Shown: in pieces, positions 47,030-57,384 of the stretch
How positions within the stretch are numbered: the stretch's first letter is position 1
Layout: each line of letters starts with the position of its first letter
DNA from: Archivesica marissinica
Lineage: Eukaryota; Mollusca; Bivalvia; Venerida; Vesicomyidae
Reading direction: 5' to 3'
Length of the DNA: 64,000 bases
Assembly (NCBI GenBank): GCA_014843695.1
Contig: CM026397.1
Span: 34,166,726 to 34,230,725, forward strand
Program-made: the position numbers and the translations under genes
The notes under the pieces: generated by a model
What the model was told of the DNA's origin: nothing
Databases searched by the model: none
What the model saw: the letters and a program-made list of their open reading frames with translations, nothing else

Positions 47030-47845
47030 TAGAAAAGAAAAAGTTGATTTTATAAAAATTAAATGAAGTTGATTTTATAAAAATTAAATCTGGTACTACT
47101 AATGTTAAAATAATTTGTAGAATGAGAGACATTGGTCAGTTACTGCCCCTGCATACTCTTTAAGGAGGATGGGTCCTCATAATTGTTATCAATTAATTAA
47201 GGATTTTTGATAAAAACACCAATTTGGATGGAACCTGCATTCTGTATCTCGAAGCACTTAACAATGATGCAATCTCATTTTAAAATTTCTATGACAGTTC
47301 AGGAAGATATATAGAGTGGTCACACAAAAATAGCCATTTGATTTGACAATTGGAGTGATCATGGATAAACCTTGCGTTCTGCACATCGTTTCGATATTCG
47401 ACATTTGCCATTTGAATGCCTAAATGTTTACCGTGACTAAATTATTAACACAGCAGACAACTGCACTATGCACACCGTCTCGATATGGTTAACATTTGAG
47501 TGAAGTCATACTAAAATTTAACTTTAAAATTGATTTCGGATGGACGGATAGACGGAGACTATCCCACTTGCATGTTACACAACACCTCTCGTCTACACTT
47601 TCTTTGTAACCTAGCGATATTTTTCACCAAAACTCATTAAGATGCGATGCTCGAATGAACTTTATACTGAAGCTTACTACAATATTTCATAAAAATCCAA
47701 CCATCGCTTTGAAACAGTCGATTACGCATGATTTTCATGCTGACAGATAGACAGAAGCAAAATGTCTCCAGCCACTCTAGACAGTTCATTTTTACAAATA
47801 CATACATTTTGATATACCGTATAATCCCGGCCATAAAACGGCTGA
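47030..47845. other. NCS 5' flank or 5' UTR intron, no gene seen
   Basis: AT-rich DNA with a short duplication of gttgattttataaaaattaa (47042 and 47068). No promoter could be assigned. Confidence 0.45.
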
Positions 47846-47847
47846 TT

Positions 47848-48662
47848 TTAACCCATTCAACACCAAGTAACTGACATGGACTAGTCCATGATATTAACCC
47901 ATTCAACACCAAGTAACTGACATGAACTGGTGCATGATGTTAACCCATTCAACACCAAGTAACTGACATGAACTGGTGCATGATGTTAACCCATTCAACA
48001 CCAAGTAACTGACATGAACTGGTGCATGATGTTAACCCATTCAAATAGTCCGCCTCCGTGGTCGAGTGGTTAAGGTCGCTGACTTGTATACCACTGTAAC
48101 CTATCATCACTGATGGTCACGGGTTCGAGCCCCGCTCAGGCCGTGTCTCATTTATATGAAAAAGTTGGCAGTTTCTTACGGAGGTTGGTGCACCCAAGTA
48201 CTGGTTAACCGCTGGAGCCTGCCCAGGAAAGGTGTTGTTAAGTAAACTGCCCGCCGGCGATATAGCCCAAAATGGTGCTGATGCAGGCGTAAAACCCGAA
48301 ATATAACATAACATAACATAACATAACCCATTCAACACCAAGTAACTGACATGGACTGGTGCATGATATTAACCCATTCAACACCAAGTAACTGACATGA
48401 ACTGGTGCATGATGTTAACCCATTCAACACCAAGTAACTGACATGAACTGGTGCATGATGTTAACCCATTCAACACCAAGTAACTGACATGAACTGGTGC
48501 ATGATGTTAACCCATTCAACACCAAGTAACTGACATGAACTGGGTAAAAATTAAAATGGGTAATTTTTGTCTAAAAATAGTAACATTACTGGCAAAAAGT
48601 GCAGATCCTGATGAGACGGCTCGTCTTGTAAGCCTATCGAGAGGCCTGTGGTGTTGAAAGGG
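47848..48662. mobile_element. MITE-P1 copy with tandemly amplified left end, SINE inside
   Basis: The left end TTAACCCATTCAACACCAAG repeats at 46-50-bp spacing about nine times (core caccaagtaactgacatgaa then ctggtgcatgatg) and is then followed by the rest of a MITE-P1 (gcagatcctgatgagacggc, ggcctgtggtgttgaaaggg). The right TTAA is lost. A SINE-A copy at 48048-48320 interrupts the array. Confidence 0.88.
48048..48325 (+). mobile_element. SINE-A copy 4, full length
   Basis: Box A tggtcgagtggttaagg, box B gggttcgagccccg, body and tail as in the other copies, ending in (ataac)n. It is nearly identical to copies 1 and 2 and is inserted into the MITE-P1-derived array, so it is younger than that array. 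Confidence 0.93.
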
Positions 48663-49004
48663 CTGGATCCTTCCATAAGTCAAGGCTACTTTGTGGACAT
48701 ATGACATTCATTAGACGATGGGTTTTTTCCCTATTACTTTTGAAAGAAACTGGGCTCAATTTGAGATATCTGGTCGATATTTATTCCATAACAAATCATA
48801 AAATAATGCAGATGTACAACAATATATGAAGTTTCAGCATTTTCTACGATTTATAATGTAAGTAATTATCTAAACCAAATTGCTAAAATAATAAAATAGA
48901 CAATAAAGTTCCAACAAATAAAAAAAAATTCAACTTTTTCTTCAAAATTATTTTTGTTCGTTTTCTCTGTCCCAAGTCAACATACTACTATTATCAATTT
49001 CTGG
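48663..49004. other. No gene seen
   Basis: AT-rich unique sequence. Confidence 0.4.
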
Positions 49005-49262
49005 ATGAGAAAAAGGTCAACATATGGCCTGCAATAAACCATAGCATATTGTGTTACTTCTCTTCTACAGACAAGCACCCACTACTAGACATCAATAATG
49101 AACAAAGGTCAACACATGACCTGGAATATACCGTAACATATTGTGTTACTTCTACAGACAAGCACCCACTACTAAGAACAAAGGTCAACACATGACCTGG
49201 AATATACCGTAACATATTGTGTTACTTCTACAGACAAGCACCCACTACTAGTCACCAATAAA
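49005..49262. repeat. Irregular tandem repeat of about 70-100 bp
   Basis: Three imperfect units share catattgtgttacttctaca, gacaagcacccactacta and aaggtcaacacatgacctgg. Confidence 0.85.
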
Positions 49263-49635
49263 GAATTATTCCTTCACTGCTAAACAACCAGTGATTAATG
49301 ACACTGGATTAAATGTCAAAAAGCTAAACTTATTCACACATTGGATATTTTCTGGAGAATTTGTCTCTACAATACGGAAAGAACAAGCTGCAAATTGGAG
49401 AATTTTACAAATCCTTTTATATTTTATGGAAGCTATGATAAATTAGATATTAAGTATGCTTTTTCTCTGAAGAACAGTGATAGATATCCTAGCTGTCTAG
49501 ACAAACATGACATGTAGTCATATCATAGCCACTCATCTTCTACAAACTATTTGCAGCAACTGTATACCATCATTAATTGATATCACATCTGTAGACTAGC
49601 ATCCAACTCCCAACAACTAAACAGCTGCTGTCCGA
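49263..49635. other. No gene seen
   Basis: AT-rich sequence without recognised features. Confidence 0.4.
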
Positions 49636-49775
49636 TTAGTGCTCCGTTTACTCCAGTTTCCTCCCACACGAATGACCACATATACTCTTTCATCCGCGCT
49701 AACGAGAGTGATTAATATAACTTGTTAAAACTTGCTTACGCAATCGTTGTAAAATATATAAAGTTTAAAAAACAA
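49636..49775 (+). mobile_element. SINE-C fragment, plus orientation
   Basis: ctccagtttcctcccacacg, aatgaccacatatactcttt, catccgcgctaacgagagtg and tgtaaaatatataaagttt reproduce the body and tail of SINE-C. The head is missing. Confidence 0.8.
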
Positions 49776-50697
49776 CTAAACATTTTTATTTAGGAACTAA
49801 AATTTGTCTTGCCATTGTTCATCTATTGGCAAATGTAGGCCTGTGTAGATCATTCCTACGCATCAGCTCTCCAAACCATTATTTATTCGCCGATAAACAA
49901 CATGCAAGACAAATGTTATTTCCATTCTAACTTGACCCAATAAAATGGCTATAAATAAATAAAATTGTGTATTATTTTGTCTCCTTGTTTCTGTTATTTG
50001 GCTGATGGCTTTACAAAATACCTCCCTGTAAGATACAATATGTATGTATTCCAGTGAATCTGACAATCATCCTCCAGCTATCAACACTATATTTCCTGTA
50101 TGGATGGTTTATCAACAGTACAAATCCTGCCCAATCGCTGTATTCAATTGCAATGTAAAATTGTTACATCCATAAATATGATTTTTACATGGGGGGGGGG
50201 GAAGCAAAATGCAACGTCCGTAGTTTACTGTAGATATAACAATGGTAGATTTGTCCTTTTTTATAGGAACGACATATTAAGTTGTGTTAGAATGTAGATT
50301 TAACAACAGTATATTTGTTCTTTGTTTATAGGAACAAAATATCAAGTCATGTTAGAAGAAATGGCATACCAGCTAGTACCGATACCTCGCATTTCATCAA
50401 ATACCAATTAACTATCGGCTGCACACAAACATTGCATTAATCATATCAATATTGCTGCATGTACGACATTTCCAATACAATTCGATACAATATATTTATT
50501 AACAATTTCGCTACAAAATCCTGTTGCAGATGAACATGAGAATTTCAATATCAATCATGATATAAGCAGGCAATCAATACAAGGCAATGCCAGGAAAACT
50601 TCCACCGTTCCTGTTTTAATGTCTTTTATGGCAGGACAACTATTTTTCTGATGGATTAGTTCCCAGAAATACCAAGTACACAATACAGAATCATAAC
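49776..50697. other. No gene seen
   Basis: AT-rich sequence, with a poly-G tract at about 50190. Confidence 0.4.
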
Positions 50698-53600
50698 AAG
50701 ACTAAATACAATTCCATAAAATCTACAACATTTTTTCACTTATTGCTGGTGTTTATTATGGGAAGAAATCATCTGGAGAATGGGGTAGGGGAAATGACTG
50801 GGAAATATAATGTGTCATCTATCTAGAGAATGGGAAATAGAATGTGTCAACTATCTAGAGAATGGGGTAGGGGAAATGACTGGGAAATATAATGTGTCAT
50901 CTATCTAGAGAATGGGGTAGGGGAAATGACTGGGGAAAAGAATGTGTCATCTATCTAGAGAATGGGGTAGGGGAAATGACTGGGAAATAGAATGTGCCAT
51001 CTATCTAGAGAATGGGGTTGGGAAAATGGTTGGGAAATAGAATGTGTCATCTATCTAGAGAATTGGGTTGGGGAAATGACTGGGAAATAGAATGTGTCAT
51101 CTAGAGAATGGGGTAGGGGAAATGACTGGGAAAAAGAATGTGTCATCTATCTAGAGAATGGGGTAGGGGAAATGACTGGGAAATAGAATGTGTCATCTAT
51201 CTAGAGAATGGGGTAGGGGAAATGATTGGGAAATAGAATGTGTCATCTATCTAGAGAATGGGGTTGGGGAAATGATTGGGAAATAGAATGTGTCATCTAT
51301 CTAGAGAATGGGGTAGGGAAAATGATTGGGAAATAGAATGTGTCATCTAGAGAATGGGGTTGGGGAAATGACTGGGAAATAGAATGTGCCATCTAGAGAA
51401 TGGGGTGGGGAAATGACTGGGAAATATAATGTGTCATCTAGAGAATGGGGTAGGGGAAATGACTGGGGAAAAGAATGTGTCATCTATCTAGAGAATGGGG
51501 TAGGGGAAATGACTGGGAAATAGAATGTGTCATCTATCTAGAGAATGGGGTAGGGGAAATGACTGGGAAATAGAATGTGTCATCTATCTAGAGAATGGGG
51601 TTGGGGAAATGACTGGGAAAAAGAATGTGTCATCTATCTAGAGAATGGGGTTGGGAAAATGGTTGGGAAATAGAATGTGTCATCTATCTAGAGAATTGGG
51701 TTGGGGAAATGACTGGGAAATAGAATGTGTCATCTATCTAGAGAATGGGGTTGGGGAAATGACTGGGAAATATAATGTGTCATCTAGAGAATGGGGTTGG
51801 GGAAATGACTGGGAAATAGAATGTGTCATCTATCTAGAGAATGGGGTAGGGGAAATGACTGGGAAATAGAATGTGTCATCTATCTAGAGAATGGGGTAGG
51901 GAAAATGGTTGGGAAATAGAATGTGTCATCTATCTAGAGAATGGGGTTGGGGAAATGACTGGGAAATAGAATGTGTCATCTATCTAGAGAATGGGGTAGG
52001 GAAAATGGTTGGGAAATAGAATGTGTCATCTATCTAGAGAATGGGGTTGGGGAAATGACTGGGAAAAAGAATGTGCCATCTAGAGAATGGGGTAGGGGAA
52101 ATGACAAGACTAAATACAATTCCATAAAATCTACAACATTTTTTCACTTATTGCTGGTGTTTATTATGGGAAGAAATCATCTGGAGAATGGGGTAGGGGA
52201 AATGACTGGGCAATATAATGTGTCATCTATCTAGAGAATGGGAAATAGAATGTGTCAACTATCTAGAGAATGGGGTAGGGGAAATGACTGGGAAATATAA
52301 TGTGTCATCTATCTAGAGAATGGGGTAGGGGAAATGACTGGGGAAAAGAATGTGTCATCTATCTAGAGAATGGGGTAGGGGAAATGACTGGGAAATAGAA
52401 TGTGCCATCTATCTAGAGAATGGGGTTGGGAAAATGGTTGGGAAATAGAATGTGTCATCTATCTAGAGAATTGGGTTGGGGAAATGACTGGGAAATAGAA
52501 TGTGTCATCTATCTAGAGAATGGGGTTGGGGAAATGACTGGGAAATATAATGTGTCATCTAGAGAATGGGGTTGGGGAAATGACTGGGAAATAGAATGTG
52601 TCATCTATCTAGAGAATGGGGTAGGGGAAATGACTGGGAAATAGAATGTGTCATCTATCTAGAGAATGGGGTAGGGAAAATGGTTGGGAAATAGAATGTG
52701 TCATCTATCTAGAGAATGGGGTTGGGGAAATGACTGGGAAATAGAATGTGTCATCTATCTAGAGAATGGGGTAGGGAAAATGGTTGGGAAATAGAATGTG
52801 TCATCTATCTAGAGAATGGGGTTGGGGAAATGACTGGGAAAAAGAATGTGCCATCTAGAGAATGGGGTAGGGGAAATGACAAGACTAAATACAATTCCAT
52901 AAAATCTACAACATTTTTTCACTTATTGCTGGTGTTTATTATGGGAAGAAATCATCTGGAGAATGGGGTAGGGGAAATGACTGGGCAATATAATGTGTCA
53001 TCTATCTAGAGAATGGGAAATAGAATGTGTCAACTATCTAGAGAATGGGGTAGGGGAAATGACTGGGAAATATAATGTGTCATCTATCTAGAGAATGGGG
53101 TAGGGGAAATGACTGGGGAAAAGAATGTGTCATCTATCTAGAGAATGGGGTAGGGGAAATGACTGGGAAATAGAATGTGCCATCTATCTAGAGAATGGGG
53201 TAGGGGAAATGACTGGGAAATATAATGTGTCATCTATCTAGAGAATGGGGTAGGGGAAATGACTGGGAAATAGAATGTGCCATCTAGAGAATGGGGTAGG
53301 GGAAATGACTGGGAAATAGAATGTGTCATCTATCTAGAGAATGGGGTAGGGGAAATGACTGGGAAATAGAATGTGTCATCTAGAGAATGGGGTAGGGGAA
53401 ATGACTGGGAAAAAGAATGTGTCATCTATCTAGAGAATGGGGTTGGGAAAATGGTTGGGAAATAGAATGTGTCATCTATCTAGAGAATGGGGTTGGGGAA
53501 ATGACTGGGAAATAGAATGTGTCATCTATCTAGAGAATGGGGTTGGGGAAATGACTGGGAAATAGAATGTGTCATCTATCTAGAGAATGGTGTTGGGGAA

Positions 53601-54255
53601 ATGATTGGGAAATAGAATGTGTCATCTATCTAGAGAATGGGGTAGGGGAAATGACTGGGAAAAAGAATGTGTCATCTATCTAGAGAATGGGGTAGGGGAA
53701 ATGATTGGGAAATAGAATGTGTCATCTATCTAGAGAATGGGGTAGGGGAAATGATTGGGAAATAGAATGTGTAATCTATCTAGAGAATGGGGTAGGGAAA
53801 ATGGTTGGGAAATAGAATGTGTCATCTATCTAGAGAATGGGGTGAATGACTGGGAAATAGAATGTGTCATCTATCTAGAGAATGGGGTAGGGGAAATGAC
53901 TGGGAAATAGAATGTGTCATCTATCTAGAGAATGGTGTTGGGGAAATGATTGGGAAATAGAATGTGTCATCTATCTAGAGAATGGGGTAGGGAAAATGGT
54001 TGGGAAAAAGAATGTGTCATCTAGAGAATGGGGTAGGGGAAATGATTGGGAAATAGAATGTGTCATCTATCTAGAGAATGGTGTTGGGGAAATGATTGGG
54101 AAATAGAATGTGTCATCTATCTAGAGAATGGGGTAGGGAAAATGGTTGGGAAAAAGAATGTGTCATCTAGAGAATGGGGTAGGGGAAATGATTGGGAAAA
54201 AGAATGTGTCATCTATCTAGAGAATGGGGTAGGGAAAATGACTGGGACATAAAAA
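50698..54255. repeat. 50-bp satellite with 775-bp higher-order repeat
   Basis: About 70 units with core gagaatggggtaggggaaat, then gactgggaaatagaatgtgt and catctatcta. Units vary by loss of ctat (46 bp), tag/ttg and gac/gat. A unique flank starting aagactaaatacaattccat occurs three times (50698, 52106, 52881); the last two are exactly 775 bp apart and the sequence between appears identical. Confidence 0.96.
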
Positions 54256-54257
54256 AA

Positions 54258-54505
54258 ATGTTTAAACGTTATTTATTTTACAACGACCACGAAACAAGCT
54301 TATATTAATCACTCACGTTGGCACGGATGAAGGCGTATATATGGTCATTCGTGCGGGAGGAAACCAGATTACCCGGAGAAAACCCACATGTCCGATTTGG
54401 GTATCACAGTACCATCTCACATGATTCCATGTCCGAGGATCGAACCCTGGTTGCACTGGTGAGAAGCGAACGTGCTAACCACTGCGTGCTAATCGGACAA
54501 CCGAA
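54258..54505 (-). mobile_element. SINE-C copy, nearly full
   Basis: On the plus strand: tttattttacaacgaccacg, ggcacggatgaaggcgtata, aggaaaccagattacccgga, then gatcgaaccctggttgcact and cgtgctaaccactgcgtgct. Reversed, the last two are box B (ggttcgatc) and box A-like (agtggttagcacg), so the family is tRNA-derived. Confidence 0.85.
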
Positions 54506-55080
54506 GAGAACATTTATGTTTTATATTACATGTATATCAGCGTCATAAATTGTGTATGATGTTCCGACAGACTCTCTCAGTAGAGTGATCAGTGATGATG
54601 AGTTCTGCAAGTGTTCCGCAGCAGACAGCAGATCATTATGATGGACAAGGCTCATTAGTGATATAAGCCCTCTAAATGTCCCAAAAGAATGCACATAATT
54701 TGCATGTACTAAAAAAGTGCTGGGTGCCTCTGTACCCTGATTGGGGATCATTTATTATTCATGTTTTAATCAACTTCAAATAGTTACAAGCCAGATGTTC
54801 AGACACATTTTATACCAGTGTTACAGTTACCAAGCCAGACGCTAGACACTGTATATACCAGTGTTACAGTTACCAAGCCAGACGCTAGACACTGTATAGG
54901 TTCAAACCTTTGATGCTATGACCACTCGGGCACGCCACTTTCACATTTGCCCACAGGTAAAATATAAGGCCTTTAGAATAGTCTGTTGACTTAGCTCATG
55001 ACTGGTAAATATTTTATATATAAACCCATATGGCGTGACACATCAACACAAATTTGGGCTTCTGAGTTTCGATCATAATG
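54506..55080. other. No gene seen; short duplications
   Basis: Includes a duplicated segment near 54820-54900 (agttaccaagccagacgcta) and a SINE head-like fragment at 54898-54945 (ttcaaacctttgatgctatg, accactcgggcacgcc). Confidence 0.5.
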
Positions 55081-55084
55081 ATTG

Positions 55085-55690
55085 ATCAGTTAGTATTTGG
55101 TTAACAGTAGAGATGTGAATCAGTTAGTCACTGGTTAACAGTAGAGATGTGAATCAGTTAGTCACTGGTTAACAGTAGAGATGTGAATCAGTTAGTCACT
55201 GGTTAACAGTAGATAGGTGAATCAGTTAGTCACTGGTTAACAGTAGAGATGTGAATCAGTTAGTCACTGGTTAACAGTACATATGTGAATCAGTTAGTCA
55301 CTGGTTAACAGTAGAGATGTGAATCAGTTAGTCACTGGTTAACAGTACATATGTGAATCAGTTAGTCACTGGTTAACAGTAGAGATGTGAATCAGTTAGT
55401 CACTGGTTAACAGTAGAGATGTGAATCAGTTAGTCACTGGTTAACAGTAGAGATGTGAATCAGTTAGTCACTGGTTAACAGTAGAGGTGTGAATCAGTTA
55501 GTCACTGGTTAACAGTAGAGATGTGAATCAGTTAGTCACTGGTTAACATTAGAGATGTGAATCAGTTAGTCACTGGTTAACAGTAGAGATGTGAATCATT
55601 TAGTCACTGGTTAACAGTAGAGATGTGAATCATTTAGTCACTGGTTAACAGTAGAGATGTGAATCATTTAGTCACTGGTTAACAGTGCAG
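55085..55690. repeat. 34-bp minisatellite
   Basis: About 18 units with core cagttagtcactggttaaca followed by gtagagatgtgaat. Confidence 0.95.
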
Positions 55691-55870
55691 ATTAACAACT
55701 TAATAACAGGTTAACAGTGCAGATTAACCACTTAGTAACATGTTAACAGTGCAGATTAACAACTTAATAACAGGTTAACAGTGCAGATTAACCACTTAGT
55801 AACATGTTAACAGTGCAGATTAACAACTTAATAACAGGTTAACAGTGCAGATTAACCACTTAGTAACCTG
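55680..55870. repeat. Related array with alternating units
   Basis: Follows the 34-bp array without a break. Units alternate between taacagtgcagattaacaac and taacagtgcagattaaccac, giving a two-unit period of about 64 bp. The words ggttaacag and agat are shared with the preceding array. Confidence 0.9.
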
Positions 55871-56141
55871 TTTGTATGGGATTTCTGTTTCTTTCACTGT
55901 TAATGTGTCATTGTATTTCAAGTATTTAATGTCATTGACAAGGGTTTCACTAGATGTCAACTGTACAGTAACCGCCATGAAAAGGTGTATCACTTTTCAC
56001 TTTCTTAGAATGAATAGCAAGTTATTGGTCATAAGATTAAGTGCAGCGAAACTACAATCAATCTAGAACAGCAGTAGCACTAGAAAGAAACACATGAGAA
56101 CAACAAAATCACAAATGGTCTAGCTATTATTCTTTAATCAA

Positions 56142-56945
56142 ACACCGAACCCACAACACTACAATTACACACCAATATGTACATATCAGTGTGTAATTGT
56201 AGTGTTGTGATTCGGTGTAAGTAATTTCCATATGAACATATCAGTGTGTAATTGTAGTGTTGTGATTCGGTGTAAGTAATTTCCATATGTACATATCAGT
56301 GTGTAATTGTAGTGTTGTGATTCAATGTAAGTAATTTCCATATGTACATATCAGTGTGTAATTGTAGTGTTGTGATTCGGTGTACGTAATTTCCATATGT
56401 ACATATCAGTGTGTAATTGTAGTGTTGTGATTCGGTGTAAGTAATTTCCATATGTACATATCAGTGTGTAATTGTAGTATTGTGATTTGGTGTACATAAT
56501 TTCCATATGTACATATCAGTGTGTAATTGTAGTGTTGTGATTCGGGGTAAGTAATTTCCATATGTAAATATCAGTGTGTAATTGTAGTGTTGTGATTCGG
56601 TGTAAGTAATTTCCATATGTACATATCAGTGTGTAATTGTAGTGTTGTGATTCGGTGTAAGTAATTTCCATATGTACATATCAGTGTGTAATTGTAGTGT
56701 TGTGATTCGGTGTAAGTAATTTCCATATGTACATATCAGTGTGTAATTGTAGTGTTGTGATTCGGTGTAAGTAATTTCCATATGTACATATCAGTGTGTA
56801 ATTGTAGTGTTGTGATTCGGTGTAAGTAATTTCCATATGTACATATCAGTGTGTAATTGTAGTGTTGTGATTCGGTGTAAGTAATTTCCATATGTAAATA
56901 TCAGTGTGTAATTGTAGTGTTGTGATTCGGTATAAGTAATCTTTT
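56142..56945. repeat. 55-bp minisatellite that begins with a hairpin
   Basis: About 14 units with core cagtgtgtaattgtagtgtt then gtgattcggtgtaagtaatt and tccatatgtacatat. The left edge (56142-56172) is an inverted copy of the first unit's core (56189-56218), separated by a 16-base spacer. Confidence 0.95.
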
Positions 56946-56984
56946 TGTTTACAATTTTCATACAAATTTTAGACAGCAAGATAA

Positions 56985-57180
56985 ATAAATACACTGGCCC
57001 ATTATAAAGCAATCCACTGGCCCATTATAAAGCACTCCTTCTATTCAAATGTTGTATTTAATGGTCATATGCATTTTAACCATATTGTATTGAAATTTAT
57101 TAAATAACACCATTTAAGGACACGCAATCGCGCGCTTTCTCACTTCTCCCAAAAATTGTGGCCTAGAATGAACCCTGTAT
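56985..57180. repeat. Dispersed repeat D copy 2
   Basis: cactggcccattataaagca, tctattcaaatgttgtattt, cgcgcgctttctcacttctc and ggcctagaatgaaccctgta match repeat D at 42970-43255 (inverted) and 61440-61615. Confidence 0.75.
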
Positions 57181-57204
57181 TAATTATACTTGGTATTTAA
57201 ATTT

Positions 57205-57345
57205 ATTTATCGTGGCTACTGGTTGACAATTTGAGCGATGGGCAGATTACTTAACAACACCTTTCCTGTGTAGACTCCAGCAGTTAACCATTACTTGGTG
57301 CACTAACCTCCATAACAAATTGCCAACTGTTTCATAACCCAAAAT
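57205..57345 (-). mobile_element. SINE-A-like body, inverted fragment
   Basis: Reverse complement of the SINE-A body with the alternative 3' end: gcagttaaccattacttggt, gcactaacctccataac and tcgtggctactggttgacaa are recognisable. The head is absent. Confidence 0.65.
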
Positions 57346-57384
57346 TTGTTTCATGCATAATTATGTATTATGTACATAAAAAAC

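Noticed and set aside
54318..54548. 76-codon frame (also similar ones near 13092 and 61668) with a shared protein-like start
   Set aside because: All coincide with SINE-C copies; the apparent conservation is that of the repeat, not of a protein.
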